A stretch of 64,000 bases of DNA, taken from positions 62,001 through 126,000 of the forward strand of contig CAAGCW010000008.1 of the NCBI GenBank assembly GCA_900768435.1. The letters run 5' to 3'. The notes beneath the pieces were generated by a model, which worked only from the letters and a program-made list of their open reading frames with translations, ran no database searches and was not told the DNA's origin. Of the stretch, positions 17,308 to 25,968 are shown piece after piece. A program made the translations under genes and the position numbers. How positions within the stretch are numbered: position 1 is the first letter of the stretch; each line of letters begins with the position of its first letter. Source of the stretch: an uncultured Collinsella sp. GTDB lineage: Bacteria; Actinomycetota; Coriobacteriia; Coriobacteriales; Coriobacteriaceae.

Positions 17308-17649
17308 TTACTCCTCGGCGCCCTCAGCGGCCTCAGCGGCAGCCTTAGCGGCCTCGGCCTCTTTGGCGAGCTGCTTCTTGGACTTCTTGACGACGGTCTC
17401 GGTCTTCTCGCCCTCGTTGGCGGCCTTGACCAGAGCGGCGACGGCGTCGGTGAGCTGAGCGCCCTTGGACTGCCAGTCGGCGATCTTCTCGAGGTCGAGG
17501 TTGATGGTCTTGGGGGCGGTCATCGGGTTGTAGCGGCCAACCTCCTCGATGATACGACCGTCACGCGGGGCGCGGGAATCGGCGACGACGACACGGTAGT
17601 ACGGACGCTTCTTAGCGCCGTGACGAGCAAGGCGAATCTTGACTGCCAA
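17308..17649 (-). CDS. rpsP: 30S ribosomal protein S16
   Basis: Small-subunit assembly protein. The start is a TTG at 17649, 6 bases after GGAGGAG; the product then begins MAVKIRLARHGAKKRPYYR exactly as the family does. It has 113 residues, of which the last 35 or so are a low-complexity Lys/Ala/Glu tail beyond the S16 core. First gene of rpsP-khpA-rimM-trmD-lepB. Confidence 0.97.
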   Translation of the reverse strand: MAVKIRLARHGAKKRPYYRVVVADSRAPRDGRIIEEVGRYNPMTAPKTINLDLEKIADWQSKGAQLTDAVAALVKAANEGEKTETVVKKSKKQLAKEAEAAKAAAEAAEGAEE

Positions 17650-17778
17650 AGGAAACTCCTCCAACCAAGCAGCTTTAGGCTGCAACTACAAACAAACAGT
17701 TGAACATAATACGCCATCGACGCGGGCAGGTGAAGTCCGTGAGACCAACTTCTTCGGTGTAGTCGAGGGCAAATCCAT

Positions 17779-17806
17779 ATCTTAGACAAGAATTCGGGAT
17801 TTGCAA
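17779..17806 (-). promoter_or_regulatory. Candidate rpsP promoter
   Basis: Minus strand TTGCAA (17806-17801), 16-base spacer, TAAGAT (17784-17779), leaving a leader of about 120 bases before rpsP. Confidence 0.5.
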
Positions 17807-17838
17807 GCACATACACGCACCCCACATGAGCTGCGCGG

Positions 17839-17844
17839 TATACT
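17839..17844 (+). promoter_or_regulatory. dinB -10 element
   Basis: TATACT ends 7 bases before the ATG at 17851, so the transcript could start at the first codon (leaderless). No convincing -35 box is visible. Confidence 0.4.
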
Positions 17845-17850
17845 CATGAC

Positions 17851-19104
17851 ATGGAAAGACGCGAACATACATACGGTTATGAGGATGCCATGGGCGTCAC
17901 GCCGCCCCCCTGGACGGGTCCGGCGGTGGGCCTGATGGACCTCGATGCGTTTTTTGCGAGCGTGGAGATGCTCGACCACCCCGAGTGGCGCGGAAAGCCG
18001 CTCATCGTGGGCGGAGACGCCGATTCGCGTGGCGTCGTGTCCACGTGTTCGTATGAGGCACGTCGCTTTGGCGTGCACTCTGCCATGGCCTCAGCCGAGG
18101 CGCGGCGCTTGTGCCCGCAAGCCATTTGGACGCACGGGCACTTTGATCGCTACCGCGAGGTGAGCGCGCAGGTCATGGCAATTCTTGCCGAGGAGACGCC
18201 GCGCGTTGAGCGCGTATCCATCGACGAAGCCTTTATCGATATCACACCGGGTCGCTTTGCGCCCGAAGACCCGCTACTGGTTGCGCGGCGTATAAGCGAC
18301 CGCGTGGCAGCGCTGGGAGTGACCTGCTCCATTGGCGTGGGCTGCAACAAGACGGTCGCAAAGATCGCAAGCGAGCGTGATAAGCCGTTTGGGCTGACCA
18401 TCGTGCGCCCCGGAACCGAGCAGCGCTTTTTGGCCGCGCTGCCGGTATCTGCCATGAGCGGCATCGGGCGCTCGGCTGAGGAGCGACTGCGCCGTATGCG
18501 CATCTACACGCTCGGCGAGCTGTCACGCGCGCCGGAATCCACCTTGGCCTCTATTTTTGGCGTCAACGGCGAACGTATGCGTCAGCGTGCGCTGGGACTT
18601 GAAATCTCCGAAGTCACGAGTCTCGATGAAGAGCGCGAGGTTAAATCGGTGAGCAATGAGCGCACCTTTGCGAAAGATTTGACTGAGCGCGGGGACATCG
18701 AAGCGGCGATTGCGCTGTTGGGCGAGTCAGTGGGACGCCGCCTGCGCCGTCAGGGACTGACGGGCGCCACGGTGACGCTCAAGCTCAAGTATTCGTATGG
18801 AAGCGGTCGCTCGGCACAGCGCCGGCTGCCTCATCCGACCGACGATGAGAATATCTTTGTGGCGGTTGCGCTCGAACTGCTCGACAACATCTGGCAGGAA
18901 GGCATGCATGTTCGCTTAGCAGGCATCGGCATGAGCGACTTTGACCATCAGGGCGGCATCCAGACCGACCTGTTCTGCGAAGTCGACGACCGCGGAGCCC
19001 AATCCAGCGACCGCCGCGACCTCTCCGTCGCGATCGACGCCGTCCGAGACAAGTTCGGCGACACCGCCCTATCTTTCGGCCGCCAATCCCGCTTCAATGA
19101 TTAA
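17851..19104 (+). CDS. dinB: DNA polymerase IV (Y family)
   Basis: Error-prone lesion-bypass polymerase. Catalytic acidic residues are present in LMDLDAFFASVE and SIDEAFIDIT, with the IGVGCNKTVAKIASERDKPFG palm block and the little-finger domain. A QTDLF motif near the C-terminus fits the beta-clamp binding consensus. Two starts are possible: ATG 17851 (417 residues, possibly leaderless) or ATG 17890 (404 residues), which has GAGG 5 bases upstream. It is the only plus-strand gene in the first 39 kb. No clear SOS box was found. Confidence 0.95.
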   Translation: MERREHTYGYEDAMGVTPPPWTGPAVGLMDLDAFFASVEMLDHPEWRGKPLIVGGDADSRGVVSTCSYEARRFGVHSAMASAEARRLCPQAIWTHGHFDRYREVSAQVMAILAEETPRVERVSIDEAFIDITPGRFAPEDPLLVARRISDRVAALGVTCSIGVGCNKTVAKIASERDKPFGLTIVRPGTEQRFLAALPVSAMSGIGRSAEERLRRMRIYTLGELSRAPESTLASIFGVNGERMRQRALGLEISEVTSLDEEREVKSVSNERTFAKDLTERGDIEAAIALLGESVGRRLRRQGLTGATVTLKLKYSYGSGRSAQRRLPHPTDDENIFVAVALELLDNIWQEGMHVRLAGIGMSDFDHQGGIQTDLFCEVDDRGAQSSDRRDLSVAIDAVRDKFGDTALSFGRQSRFND

Positions 19105-19116
19105 CCGCCTTTGGGC

Positions 19117-19159
19117 AAAAAGAAAGCCGGGCAGGTGCGGAAAACCGCAACTGCCCGGC
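19117..19159 (-). terminator. Intrinsic terminator after rsfS (convergent with dinB)
   Basis: GCCGGGCAG-TTGCGG pairs with CCGCA-CTGCCCGGC around TTTT, followed on the minus strand by TTTCTTTTTG. It ends the obgE-nadD-yqeK-rsfS transcript and may also stop dinB transcripts. Confidence 0.85.
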
Positions 19160-19203
19160 GAAATGCGCGAAGCTAGCTAAAAAGCCCCGTATCAAATGAG
19201 CCA

Positions 19204-19659
19204 CTAGAGGAGATTGAGGGGGAGCTGGGGGGCATCTCCCCAGAGTTTCTCGAGGCGGTAGAAGTCGCGGGCTTCGGGAGTGAAGACGTGGACGACAACC
19301 GAACCGTAGTCCATGAGCATCCAGGTCTTCTGCTCGCGGCCCTCGATGGAGAACGGATGCTCGCCGCAAGCCTCGGCGACCTTCTCCTCGATCTCGTCGA
19401 CGATCGAATCGACCTGGCGGTTGTTGGTACCGGTGGCAAGCACAAAGTAGTCGCACACATCGGAAAGCTCGGTCAAGTCGAGCACCTGAACGTCCTCGCC
19501 CTTCTTGTCGTAGGCGGCCTGCGCGGCGGCGCGGGCGACATCCTCGGCGGCGACACCGCTCGCGGACAGCGAGGCGGCGGTGCGGTCGGACGTGGCGACG
19601 AAGCTCTTGTGCTCCACACCTTCAAGAATCTGCTCGTCGGTCATGGTCTCGTCGGCCAT
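19204..19659 (-). CDS. rsfS: Ribosomal silencing factor RsfS
   Basis: Binds L14 and keeps ribosomal subunits apart during starvation. Residues 45-150 form the RsfS domain (AAYDKKGEDVQVLDLTELSDVCDYFVLATGTNNRQV and WMLMDYGSVVVHVFTPEARDFYRLEKLWGDAP). An N-terminal extension of about 40 residues precedes it. Last gene of the obgE-nadD-yqeK-rsfS run, with a terminator just downstream. Confidence 0.95.
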   Translation of the reverse strand: MADETMTDEQILEGVEHKSFVATSDRTAASLSASGVAAEDVARAAAQAAYDKKGEDVQVLDLTELSDVCDYFVLATGTNNRQVDSIVDEIEEKVAEACGEHPFSIEGREQKTWMLMDYGSVVVHVFTPEARDFYRLEKLWGDAPQLPLNLL

Positions 19660-19686
19660 GGAATACCTCTTTCTAGACAGCCCGAG

Positions 19687-20307
19687 CTAGCGCAGCTGGG
19701 CGTAATGGTTGTAAATCGTAATAGCCGTGGGATAAAGATAGCGCCCCGACTGGATCACATAGACCAGACCCTGCGCAAAACAGGAGAAGAACAACTCATC
19801 AAGCGTCGACTCCCCCACCATCTTGCGCAGCGCATGGGCATAGTCGCCGTGGCGGTTGGGCTCGATGGCATCTGCCACAAAGACCACCATATCGAGCGGC
19901 GTCATGTCGCAGGCACCCACGGTGTGACGGTCGACAGCCTGGAAAACGGCCGGCGACAGCTCGGGAAAAAGCTGCGGAAGCTCATAGGCGGCAACAGGGC
20001 CATGCAAAAGCGGCGTCGCGGCGGAAGGAGAGCCGGCAACCTTGATGCCATAGTGAAGCGCGCGGGCCACGAGCTCGTCATCGGAAAGCACCTTGTCCCA
20101 GTCGTGAATTAAGCCGGCGGCAGCGGCATCAAAGCGGTCAACGCTGTAGACCTCGGCCAGATGAAGTGCGGTCTCGGCAACACCCAACGAATGCACATAG
20201 CGCTTGCGCTTATCTTTCATGCGAACATCGAGCAGCTCTTGAATGCGCTTGAGCAGCGCGCGCTCATCGCCCTCAAACTGATCCTCTACCGACAACGTAG
20301 CCCCCAT
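19687..20307 (-). CDS. yqeK: YqeK-type HD-domain Ap4A hydrolase
   Basis: Symmetric diadenosine tetraphosphatase family. The metal-binding HD residues are visible: H in RYVHSLGVAETA, HD in AGLIHDWDKVLSDDE, H in PLLHGPVAAY and D in VFVADAIEPNR. The ATG at 20307 overlaps the nadD stop by one base (GTG at 20310 is the alternative), giving 206 residues. Confidence 0.93.
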   Translation of the reverse strand: MGATLSVEDQFEGDERALLKRIQELLDVRMKDKRKRYVHSLGVAETALHLAEVYSVDRFDAAAAGLIHDWDKVLSDDELVARALHYGIKVAGSPSAATPLLHGPVAAYELPQLFPELSPAVFQAVDRHTVGACDMTPLDMVVFVADAIEPNRHGDYAHALRKMVGESTLDELFFSCFAQGLVYVIQSGRYLYPTAITIYNHYAQLR

Positions 20308-20984
20308 CACTCAAAATCTTCTTGACCCAGATCGACATACAAACTGCGCTTGCGAATGTAGCCGAGCACAGACTCGCTCGTAAGATAGCGCACGCTCATG
20401 CCGCGGGCAACTCGCTTACGAATGTTCGTCGAGCTGATCGCCAGCGCCGGAATCTGAATATAGCGCACATCGAACGGCAGCCCCGACTCTTTGATTCGGG
20501 CACGCGCCGTATCGATATCAAAACCCGGTCGCGTCGCCGCAATAAAGGTAGCAAGCTCAGCAATTCGCTCGGCATCATGCCAGGTCACAATATCAATAAT
20601 CGCGTCGGCGCCCGTAATAAAGTAGAGCTTTACCTGCGGCGGGTAAAAGTCGCGAAGGGCATGAAGCGTATCGGCAGTATAGGTCACGCCCGGACGGTCG
20701 ATCTCGAAACGGCTCGCCAAAAAAGCCGGATTCGCGGCGGTGGCGAGAACCGTCATGGCATAACGGTCCTCGGCAGGCGTCACCGGCTTGTCAAGCTTAA
20801 AGGCGGGAGAGCCCGCCGGCATAAAGAGCACGGCGTCCAAGTCGAGCGACTCGCGCGCCTGCTCGGCAGTCACCAGGTGCCCGTAATGAATCGGGTCGAA
20901 TGTGCCGCCCATAATGCCAAGCCGAAACTCTTTGCCCTCTTTTATGGGCAGCTCGGGCAAACCGATTCCACCGCGCAGCGACAT
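20307..20984 (-). CDS. nadD: Nicotinate-nucleotide adenylyltransferase
   Basis: Converts nicotinate mononucleotide and ATP to deamido-NAD. The 225-residue product shows MGGTFDPIHYGHL with the HxGH-type nucleotidyl-transfer motif and ISSTNIRKRV near the C-terminus. About 20 residues precede the usual start of the fold. It begins 3 bases after the obgE stop. Confidence 0.95.
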   Translation of the reverse strand: MSLRGGIGLPELPIKEGKEFRLGIMGGTFDPIHYGHLVTAEQARESLDLDAVLFMPAGSPAFKLDKPVTPAEDRYAMTVLATAANPAFLASRFEIDRPGVTYTADTLHALRDFYPPQVKLYFITGADAIIDIVTWHDAERIAELATFIAATRPGFDIDTARARIKESGLPFDVRYIQIPALAISSTNIRKRVARGMSVRYLTSESVLGYIRKRSLYVDLGQEDFE

Positions 20985-20987
20985 GGC

Positions 20988-22454
20988 TTACTCGCCCTCC
21001 GAGGTCTCGGCATCGTCCGCGGCATCAGCCGCATCGATAGCCTCGACGCCCTCATCCGCAGCATCGGCCACGTCAATGGCCTCAACGGCAACGTCCTCAC
21101 CAGCGTCCTCGAGCTCCTCGTACTCCAAGAAGTCCTCGGCGCCCTCAAAGTCAAAGGCGCGCTGGCAAATGCGGACCTCGTCGCCCGCACGGCAACCGGC
21201 CTTCTCGAGCGCGTCGTCAACACCCATACGCGCAAACTTGTGCTGCAGATAAATGACAGCTTCCTCGTTTTCCCAGTCGGTCTGGATGACCATGCGCTCA
21301 ATCGCGCGACCAACCACACGGAAGGCACCAGGCTCCTCCTGGACAATGCGGAAACGCTTCTCGCGCTGCAGACGGCGGCGCTCCCACTCCTCGTCGCGCA
21401 GATCGACCGGCTCAGCGGAGACCGCCAACTCGGCACGCAGCTTAGCCACCTGCTCGCCCACGGCAAGCATCAGCGTGTTGAGGCCGGCGCCCGTCACGGC
21501 GGACACGGCAAAGAACATATGTCCATCGTCGAGCGCGGCGCGCTTGAGGTCGGCAATCTTGTCGGCCGTGCCCGGTGCATCGCACTTGTTGGCGACGACG
21601 ATTTGCGGACGCTCCGAAAGCTCGGCGCCATACTGCTCGAGCTCACGGTTGATGATGCGGTAATCCTCAACCGGGTCGCGATCCTCAAAACCGCCCGTCA
21701 TGTCGACGACATGCATGATCAGGGCCGTACGCTCAATGTGGCGCAGGAACTGGTGGCCCAGACCCTTGCCCTCGCTCGCGCCCTCGATCAAACCAGGAAC
21801 GTCGGCAACAACGTAAGAATACTCACCGGCACGCACCATGCCAAGATTGGGCACGAGCGTGGTAAACGGATAATCGGCGATCTTGGGTCGGGCGGCACTC
21901 ATGCGCGCGATGAGCGAGGACTTGCCCACCGAGGGGAAGCCCACGAGCGCGGCATCGGCCATAAGCTTCATCTCGAGCTCAATCCAGTGCTCCTCGGCCG
22001 GTTCGCCCAGCTGAGCGAACGCGGGCGCGCGGCGCACCGACGTCACAAAGTGCGTGTTGCCCAGGCCACCGGCACCGCCGGGCGCCACGACAACGCGCTC
22101 GCCATCATGCACCAGGTCGGCAATCTCGAACATCGGGGTCTGCGTCTCGGGGTCGAGCTCGCGCACCACGGTGCCCATAGGAACCTTCAAAATTAGGTCC
22201 TCGCCGCTCTTACCGTTACGACGGGCACCCTGCCCGTGCGTGCCGCGCTCGGCGCGGAAGTGATGCTTAAAGCGGTAATCGATCAACGAAGACAGCTGAG
22301 CATCGGCCTGGATGACGACATTGCCGCCACGACCGCCGTCGCCGCCATCGGGGCCGCCCTTGGGGACAAATGCCTCGCGCCTAAACGACATGCATCCGGC
22401 TCCGCCGTCGCCGCCGCACACGTTAATGCGGCTGATATCGGTGAACTGTGACAA
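20988..22454 (-). CDS. obgE: GTPase ObgE/CgtA
   Basis: Ribosome-associated GTPase of 50S assembly and stress control. The 488-residue product has the glycine-rich Obg fold (RINVCGGDGGAGCMSFRREAFVPKGGPDGGDGG), G motifs GFPSVGKSSLIA, DVPGLIEGASEGKGLG and NKCD, an OCT domain and a strongly acidic C-terminal tail of about 45 residues. The start is TTG, 8 bases after GGAGG. That ribosome site lies directly next to the T-run of a terminator hairpin (22471-22513). Confidence 0.96.
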   Translation of the reverse strand: MSQFTDISRINVCGGDGGAGCMSFRREAFVPKGGPDGGDGGRGGNVVIQADAQLSSLIDYRFKHHFRAERGTHGQGARRNGKSGEDLILKVPMGTVVRELDPETQTPMFEIADLVHDGERVVVAPGGAGGLGNTHFVTSVRRAPAFAQLGEPAEEHWIELEMKLMADAALVGFPSVGKSSLIARMSAARPKIADYPFTTLVPNLGMVRAGEYSYVVADVPGLIEGASEGKGLGHQFLRHIERTALIMHVVDMTGGFEDRDPVEDYRIINRELEQYGAELSERPQIVVANKCDAPGTADKIADLKRAALDDGHMFFAVSAVTGAGLNTLMLAVGEQVAKLRAELAVSAEPVDLRDEEWERRRLQREKRFRIVQEEPGAFRVVGRAIERMVIQTDWENEEAVIYLQHKFARMGVDDALEKAGCRAGDEVRICQRAFDFEGAEDFLEYEELEDAGEDVAVEAIDVADAADEGVEAIDAADAADDAETSEGE

Positions 22455-22470
22455 CAGAATCGCCTCCTAC

Positions 22471-22513
22471 AAAAAGAGGGAGACCCTTGAATCCTAAAAC
22501 TCAAGTGCCTCCC
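22471..22513 (-). terminator. Terminator/attenuator between rpmA and obgE
   Basis: GGGAGGCACTTGA and TCAAGGGTCTCCC form a 13-base stem with one mismatch, followed on the minus strand by CTTTTTG and then at once by the obgE AGGAGG. It must be read through, or bypassed by a local promoter, for obgE expression. Confidence 0.75.
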
Positions 22514-22538
22514 ACATATGTGCTCTATGAAGGGTGAA

Positions 22539-22796
22539 TTACGCGTTCGCGAGCGGGCGTACGCTGACCCTGTGCTTGATACCCTTGTGGAACTCAACGG
22601 TACCGTCGACCAGCGCGAACAGCGTGTCGTCCTTGCCACGGCCAACGTTCTCACCCGGGTGGATGTGCGTGCCGTGCTGACGGACGAGAATCGTGCCCGT
22701 GGTTACCGTCTGGCCGGCATAGCGCTTCGTGCCAAGGCGCTGACCGCGGGAGTCACGGCCATTACGGGAGGAACCGAGTCCTTTTTTGTGTGCCAT
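22539..22796 (-). CDS. rpmA: 50S ribosomal protein L27
   Basis: Peptidyl-transferase-proximal large-subunit protein. The 85-residue product starts MAHKKGLGSSRNGRDSRGQRLGTK without the cleavable N-terminal extension found in Firmicutes, and fittingly no Prp protease gene lies between rplU and rpmA. Contains TILVRQHGTHIHPGENVGRGKDDTLFA. Confidence 0.97.
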   Translation of the reverse strand: MAHKKGLGSSRNGRDSRGQRLGTKRYAGQTVTTGTILVRQHGTHIHPGENVGRGKDDTLFALVDGTVEFHKGIKHRVSVRPLANA

Positions 22797-22829
22797 TGTG
22801 TATACCTACTCTTTCGTTACGAGTGTAAT

Positions 22830-23204
22830 CTACTCGGCGACGGGAGCCTCGGCAACAGCCTCGGCCTCTGCCTTGACAGCCTTCTTGGCGCGGGACGTAG
22901 CCTGGACCTTCACGATCTTCAGCTTGGTGAGCTGCTGACGGTGACCCTTCAGACGACGATAGCGCTTGCGCTTGTGGAACTTGAAGACCAGCTGCTTCTC
23001 GCCCTTGAACTGCTCAACGATCTGAGCGGTAACCTTGGCCTTGGCCAGCTTGTCGGGATCGGTGACGATCTTCTTACCATCGTTGAGGAAGATGACCGGC
23101 AGGGTGACCTTGTCGCCCTCATTGCCCTCGATCTTCTCGACGGTGATGACATCGTCGGTGGCGACCTTGTACTGCTTGCCGCCCGTGTTAACGATTGCGT
23201 ACAT
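22830..23204 (-). CDS. rplU: 50S ribosomal protein L21
   Basis: The 124-residue product starts MYAIVNTGGKQYKVATDDV at ATG 23204, the family start, with AAGGG upstream. It contains VFKFHKRKRYRRLKGHRQQLTKLKI and ends in an Ala/Glu-rich tail. Has its own promoter overlapping the end of the preceding gene; rpmA follows after 33 bases. Confidence 0.97.
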   Translation of the reverse strand: MYAIVNTGGKQYKVATDDVITVEKIEGNEGDKVTLPVIFLNDGKKIVTDPDKLAKAKVTAQIVEQFKGEKQLVFKFHKRKRYRRLKGHRQQLTKLKIVKVQATSRAKKAVKAEAEAVAEAPVAE

Positions 23205-23248
23205 GTTTACTTGCCCTTCATGCATCAGTTAGTGCAACAGCCGAATAT

Positions 23249-23277
23249 AGTAGCAGGCGAAAATACCCCCGTCAACG
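23249..23277 (-). promoter_or_regulatory. rplU promoter
   Basis: Minus strand TTGACG (23277-23272), exactly 17 bases, TACTAT (23254-23249). The -35 box lies in the last codons of the upstream DUF2344 gene. Confidence 0.75.
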
Positions 23278-24084
23278 AGTATGTGGAGCAAATCCACAAG
23301 TTCGCACAGGTATGGGGCTGACGAGTCGGCCCTCGTCGTCCTCGCATGCTTGATTCTGACGCTCGACATCGTAGGAGCAGATGGTCACGAGGTCTTGCAT
23401 ACCGGTGGAAACAATAGGTGCATCCACGCCCGGGGTCAAGCCCTGCAACAAAACATCAGCTGCAGAAAGCAAAATTTCCGGACGCATGGAGCCCTCGTTA
23501 TCGGCATGGGTGTCGAGCATGAGCACCAAATGGTCCGGACGCTCCCCCGCCGTGAGCTCATAGCCCACGAGCGTGTGATCCAAATCCAAGCGCTTGCTCT
23601 TTTTTCCGCGCGCGTAGTCGATGCCATGGTCCGCGCGCAGCGTGTCGATCGCACGACGCACCTCGTCGGCGCTTACGGGCGCCTCGGGATCCAAGTGTAG
23701 ATCGATGCGATACGACAGGCGCGTGAGCTGCGCCGTCAACGCCGGCGTGCGCACGTCGATGTACGCTGCCTCAATGGGTGCCAGATCGGCCGGAGACGCC
23801 GCAGCCAGACGCCCAAACGCCTCGTCGAGCGCCACGAACTCGGTCATAAACAGGTCATACCACTCGCAGGTCGACGACGTACCCACCGGTAGTGCCGAAG
23901 AGAAGCCCACGCGCATGTGCGGAGAGAAGCCCTGCGTGACGGCATAGGGAAGTCCCGCACGGCGCACGATGCGCTCAATGGTATGGATTACTTCGAGATG
24001 GCCCAGGTACTTAAGGCGATCGCGCTTGCCATAGCGAACACGAAGCCTAAAGAGCGTGGGGTTGTCGGTCAGGCGCTCACTCAT
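23272..24084 (-). CDS. TIGR03936/DUF2344 radical-SAM-associated protein
   Basis: The 270-residue product starts FRLRVRYGKRDRLKYLGHLEVIHTIERIVRRAGLPYAVTQGFSPHMRVGFSSALPVG, the hallmark of the DUF2344 family, which is nearly always encoded next to a TIGR03960 radical SAM enzyme. Reaction unknown. It overlaps the upstream radical SAM gene by 4 bases (ATGA), so the two are probably made together. Confidence 0.9.
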   Translation of the reverse strand: MSERLTDNPTLFRLRVRYGKRDRLKYLGHLEVIHTIERIVRRAGLPYAVTQGFSPHMRVGFSSALPVGTSSTCEWYDLFMTEFVALDEAFGRLAAASPADLAPIEAAYIDVRTPALTAQLTRLSYRIDLHLDPEAPVSADEVRRAIDTLRADHGIDYARGKKSKRLDLDHTLVGYELTAGERPDHLVLMLDTHADNEGSMRPEILLSAADVLLQGLTPGVDAPIVSTGMQDLVTICSYDVERQNQACEDDEGRLVSPIPVRTCGFAPHTR

Positions 24085-25958
24085 GCGCGATCACCCATCA
24101 ATACATTCTTGGCGTGGAGCGTGGGGCAGATTCCGCAGCCGGTGCACGACGTGCGAGTGCAGTCGGGAGTCGTGACGCCCTCGAGCGAGCGACGGTACTC
24201 GCGCTCGAGGAAGCCGCGCGTGCAGCCGGGGCTCACGTGCTCCCACGGCAGGCGCCAGTCCAACTCGTAGGGCAGGTGCACGAGCTCATTGAGGTCGATG
24301 CCGTTTTTGGCAGCAGCCTCCTTCCAGATTTCGAGCGAGAAATGCTCTACCCAGGCGTCAAAGCGAGAGCCAGCGCGCCAAGCATCGATGATGACGGGCG
24401 TCATGTCACGACCTGCGCGGGAAAGCGCGGCCTCGATGAGCGAGGTCTCGGCATCGTGGTAATGCACGCGGACGGCACGGTTGCGAACGCTCGTGATAAG
24501 CAGCTTCTGGCGACGCTTGACGTCGTCGTAGTCGAGCTGCGGGCACCACTGGAACGGCGTGGCAGCCTTGGGAATAAAGACCGAAACCGAGATCGACACC
24601 GAGATCGAGCCGCGACGAGCCTTGGGCACCACGGAACGACCGAGCTCCAGCACGTGATCGGCCAGATTGGCGATGGCCACGATGTCCTCGTCGCGCTCGC
24701 CGGGAAGGCCCATCATAAAGTAGAGCTTCATGCGGTTCCAGCCGGCCTCGAAGGCCGCCTTGGCCGCACGGTCCAGGTCCTCCTCGGTCACGTTCTTGTT
24801 AATGATGTCGCGCATGCGCTGGCTGCCGGCCTCGGGCGCGAACGTCAGGCCGCCCTTCTTTTCGCCGGCGACCGACTCGGCCATATCCACGCCAAACGAA
24901 TCCAAGCGCTGCGACGGAATAGACACGCGAATACCCGTATCCTCCAGGCGACGGTTGAGCCTGCCAAGCACGTCGCGAATGCAGGAGTGGTCGGTCGTGG
25001 AGAGCGAGGTCAGCGACACCTCGTCATAGCCGGTCTTTTCCAGACCCTGAATCACCGACGAGACGATCTGGTCGGCCGAACGCTCACGCACCGGGCGATA
25101 CGTCATGCCGGCCTGGCAAAAACGACAGCCGCGGGCGCAGCCGCGCAGAATCTCGATAGACAGGCGATCGTGAACCAGCTGCGCATAGGGCACGCACGAC
25201 TGCGACAGCGGATTCGTGGCGCCGAAATCCTCGACGACGCGTTTGTAGACCACGGTCGGCGCATCCTTGCCCTCGCGCGGCACGGTGTAGCCATGCGGCG
25301 AGCAGGGCTCGTCGTGACGAACCTCATAGAGCGACGGCACGTAGTTGCCGGCAATGGATGCAAGCTGCTCAACAATCTGCGCGCGCGGGACTCCTTCGTC
25401 GCGCAGGCGACGATGCAGCTGGCAGGTCTCGAGCAGCGATTCCTCGCCCTCGCCGATGAGGATGGCATCGAAGAAGGCCGCGTACGGCTCGGGGTTGTAC
25501 ACCGAGGGGCCGCCGGCGATGATGATGGGGTCGTCTTCACCTCGGTCGGCCGCTAACAGCGGAATGCCAGCGAGGTCGAGTGCCTCGAGGAAGTTCGTCA
25601 CCGCCATCTCGTGCGGCACATGCAGGCCGACGATATCAAACGAAGCGACCGGCGCTGCACCCTCGAGCGAGAGCAGCGGAATGCCTGCCTCGCGCATAGC
25701 GTCACCCATATCGGGCCACGGCACATAGCCACGCTCGCAGGAGATGCCCTCGGCCTGGTTAAGGATGTTGTAGAGGATGGCGATACCCTGGTTGGGCAGA
25801 CCAACCTCGTACACATCCGGGTAGATCAGGCAGCAACGGTAGTCGGCATCGGCCTTGGAAAGCGTGCCCCACTCGTGATCGATATAGCGGCTCGGCTTTT
25901 CGACCTTGGCGAGCAGCGGCTCAATTAAATGAAAGCAGTCTTGATACGGAACGCGCAA
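24081..25958 (-). CDS. TIGR03960-type B12-binding-domain radical SAM protein
   Basis: The 625-residue product has an N-terminal cobalamin-binding-like Rossmann domain (about 40-200). A radical SAM core follows, with the 4Fe-4S motif CARGCRFCQAG (CxxxCxxC) near residue 275 and the LTFAPEAGSQRMRDIINKNVTEEDL and FMMGLPGERDED segments. A C-terminal Cys-rich end (CTRTSCTGCGICPTLH) could hold another metal or cluster. Substrate unknown. It is coupled to the DUF2344 gene, but the RNase G gene often found next to this pair is missing. Confidence 0.91.
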   Translation of the reverse strand: MRVPYQDCFHLIEPLLAKVEKPSRYIDHEWGTLSKADADYRCCLIYPDVYEVGLPNQGIAILYNILNQAEGISCERGYVPWPDMGDAMREAGIPLLSLEGAAPVASFDIVGLHVPHEMAVTNFLEALDLAGIPLLAADRGEDDPIIIAGGPSVYNPEPYAAFFDAILIGEGEESLLETCQLHRRLRDEGVPRAQIVEQLASIAGNYVPSLYEVRHDEPCSPHGYTVPREGKDAPTVVYKRVVEDFGATNPLSQSCVPYAQLVHDRLSIEILRGCARGCRFCQAGMTYRPVRERSADQIVSSVIQGLEKTGYDEVSLTSLSTTDHSCIRDVLGRLNRRLEDTGIRVSIPSQRLDSFGVDMAESVAGEKKGGLTFAPEAGSQRMRDIINKNVTEEDLDRAAKAAFEAGWNRMKLYFMMGLPGERDEDIVAIANLADHVLELGRSVVPKARRGSISVSISVSVFIPKAATPFQWCPQLDYDDVKRRQKLLITSVRNRAVRVHYHDAETSLIEAALSRAGRDMTPVIIDAWRAGSRFDAWVEHFSLEIWKEAAAKNGIDLNELVHLPYELDWRLPWEHVSPGCTRGFLEREYRRSLEGVTTPDCTRTSCTGCGICPTLHAKNVLMGDRA

Positions 25959-25968
25959 CGGAAAACCC

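Noticed and set aside
17868..17885. Possible SOS (LexA) box near the dinB start
   Set aside because: GAAC is followed by only a partial GGTT arm. The palindrome is too poor, and it lies inside the coding region if ATG 17851 is used.
20322..22196. 624-codon plus-strand frame opposite nadD and obgE
   Set aside because: Crosses the junction of two clear genes on the other strand; shadow.
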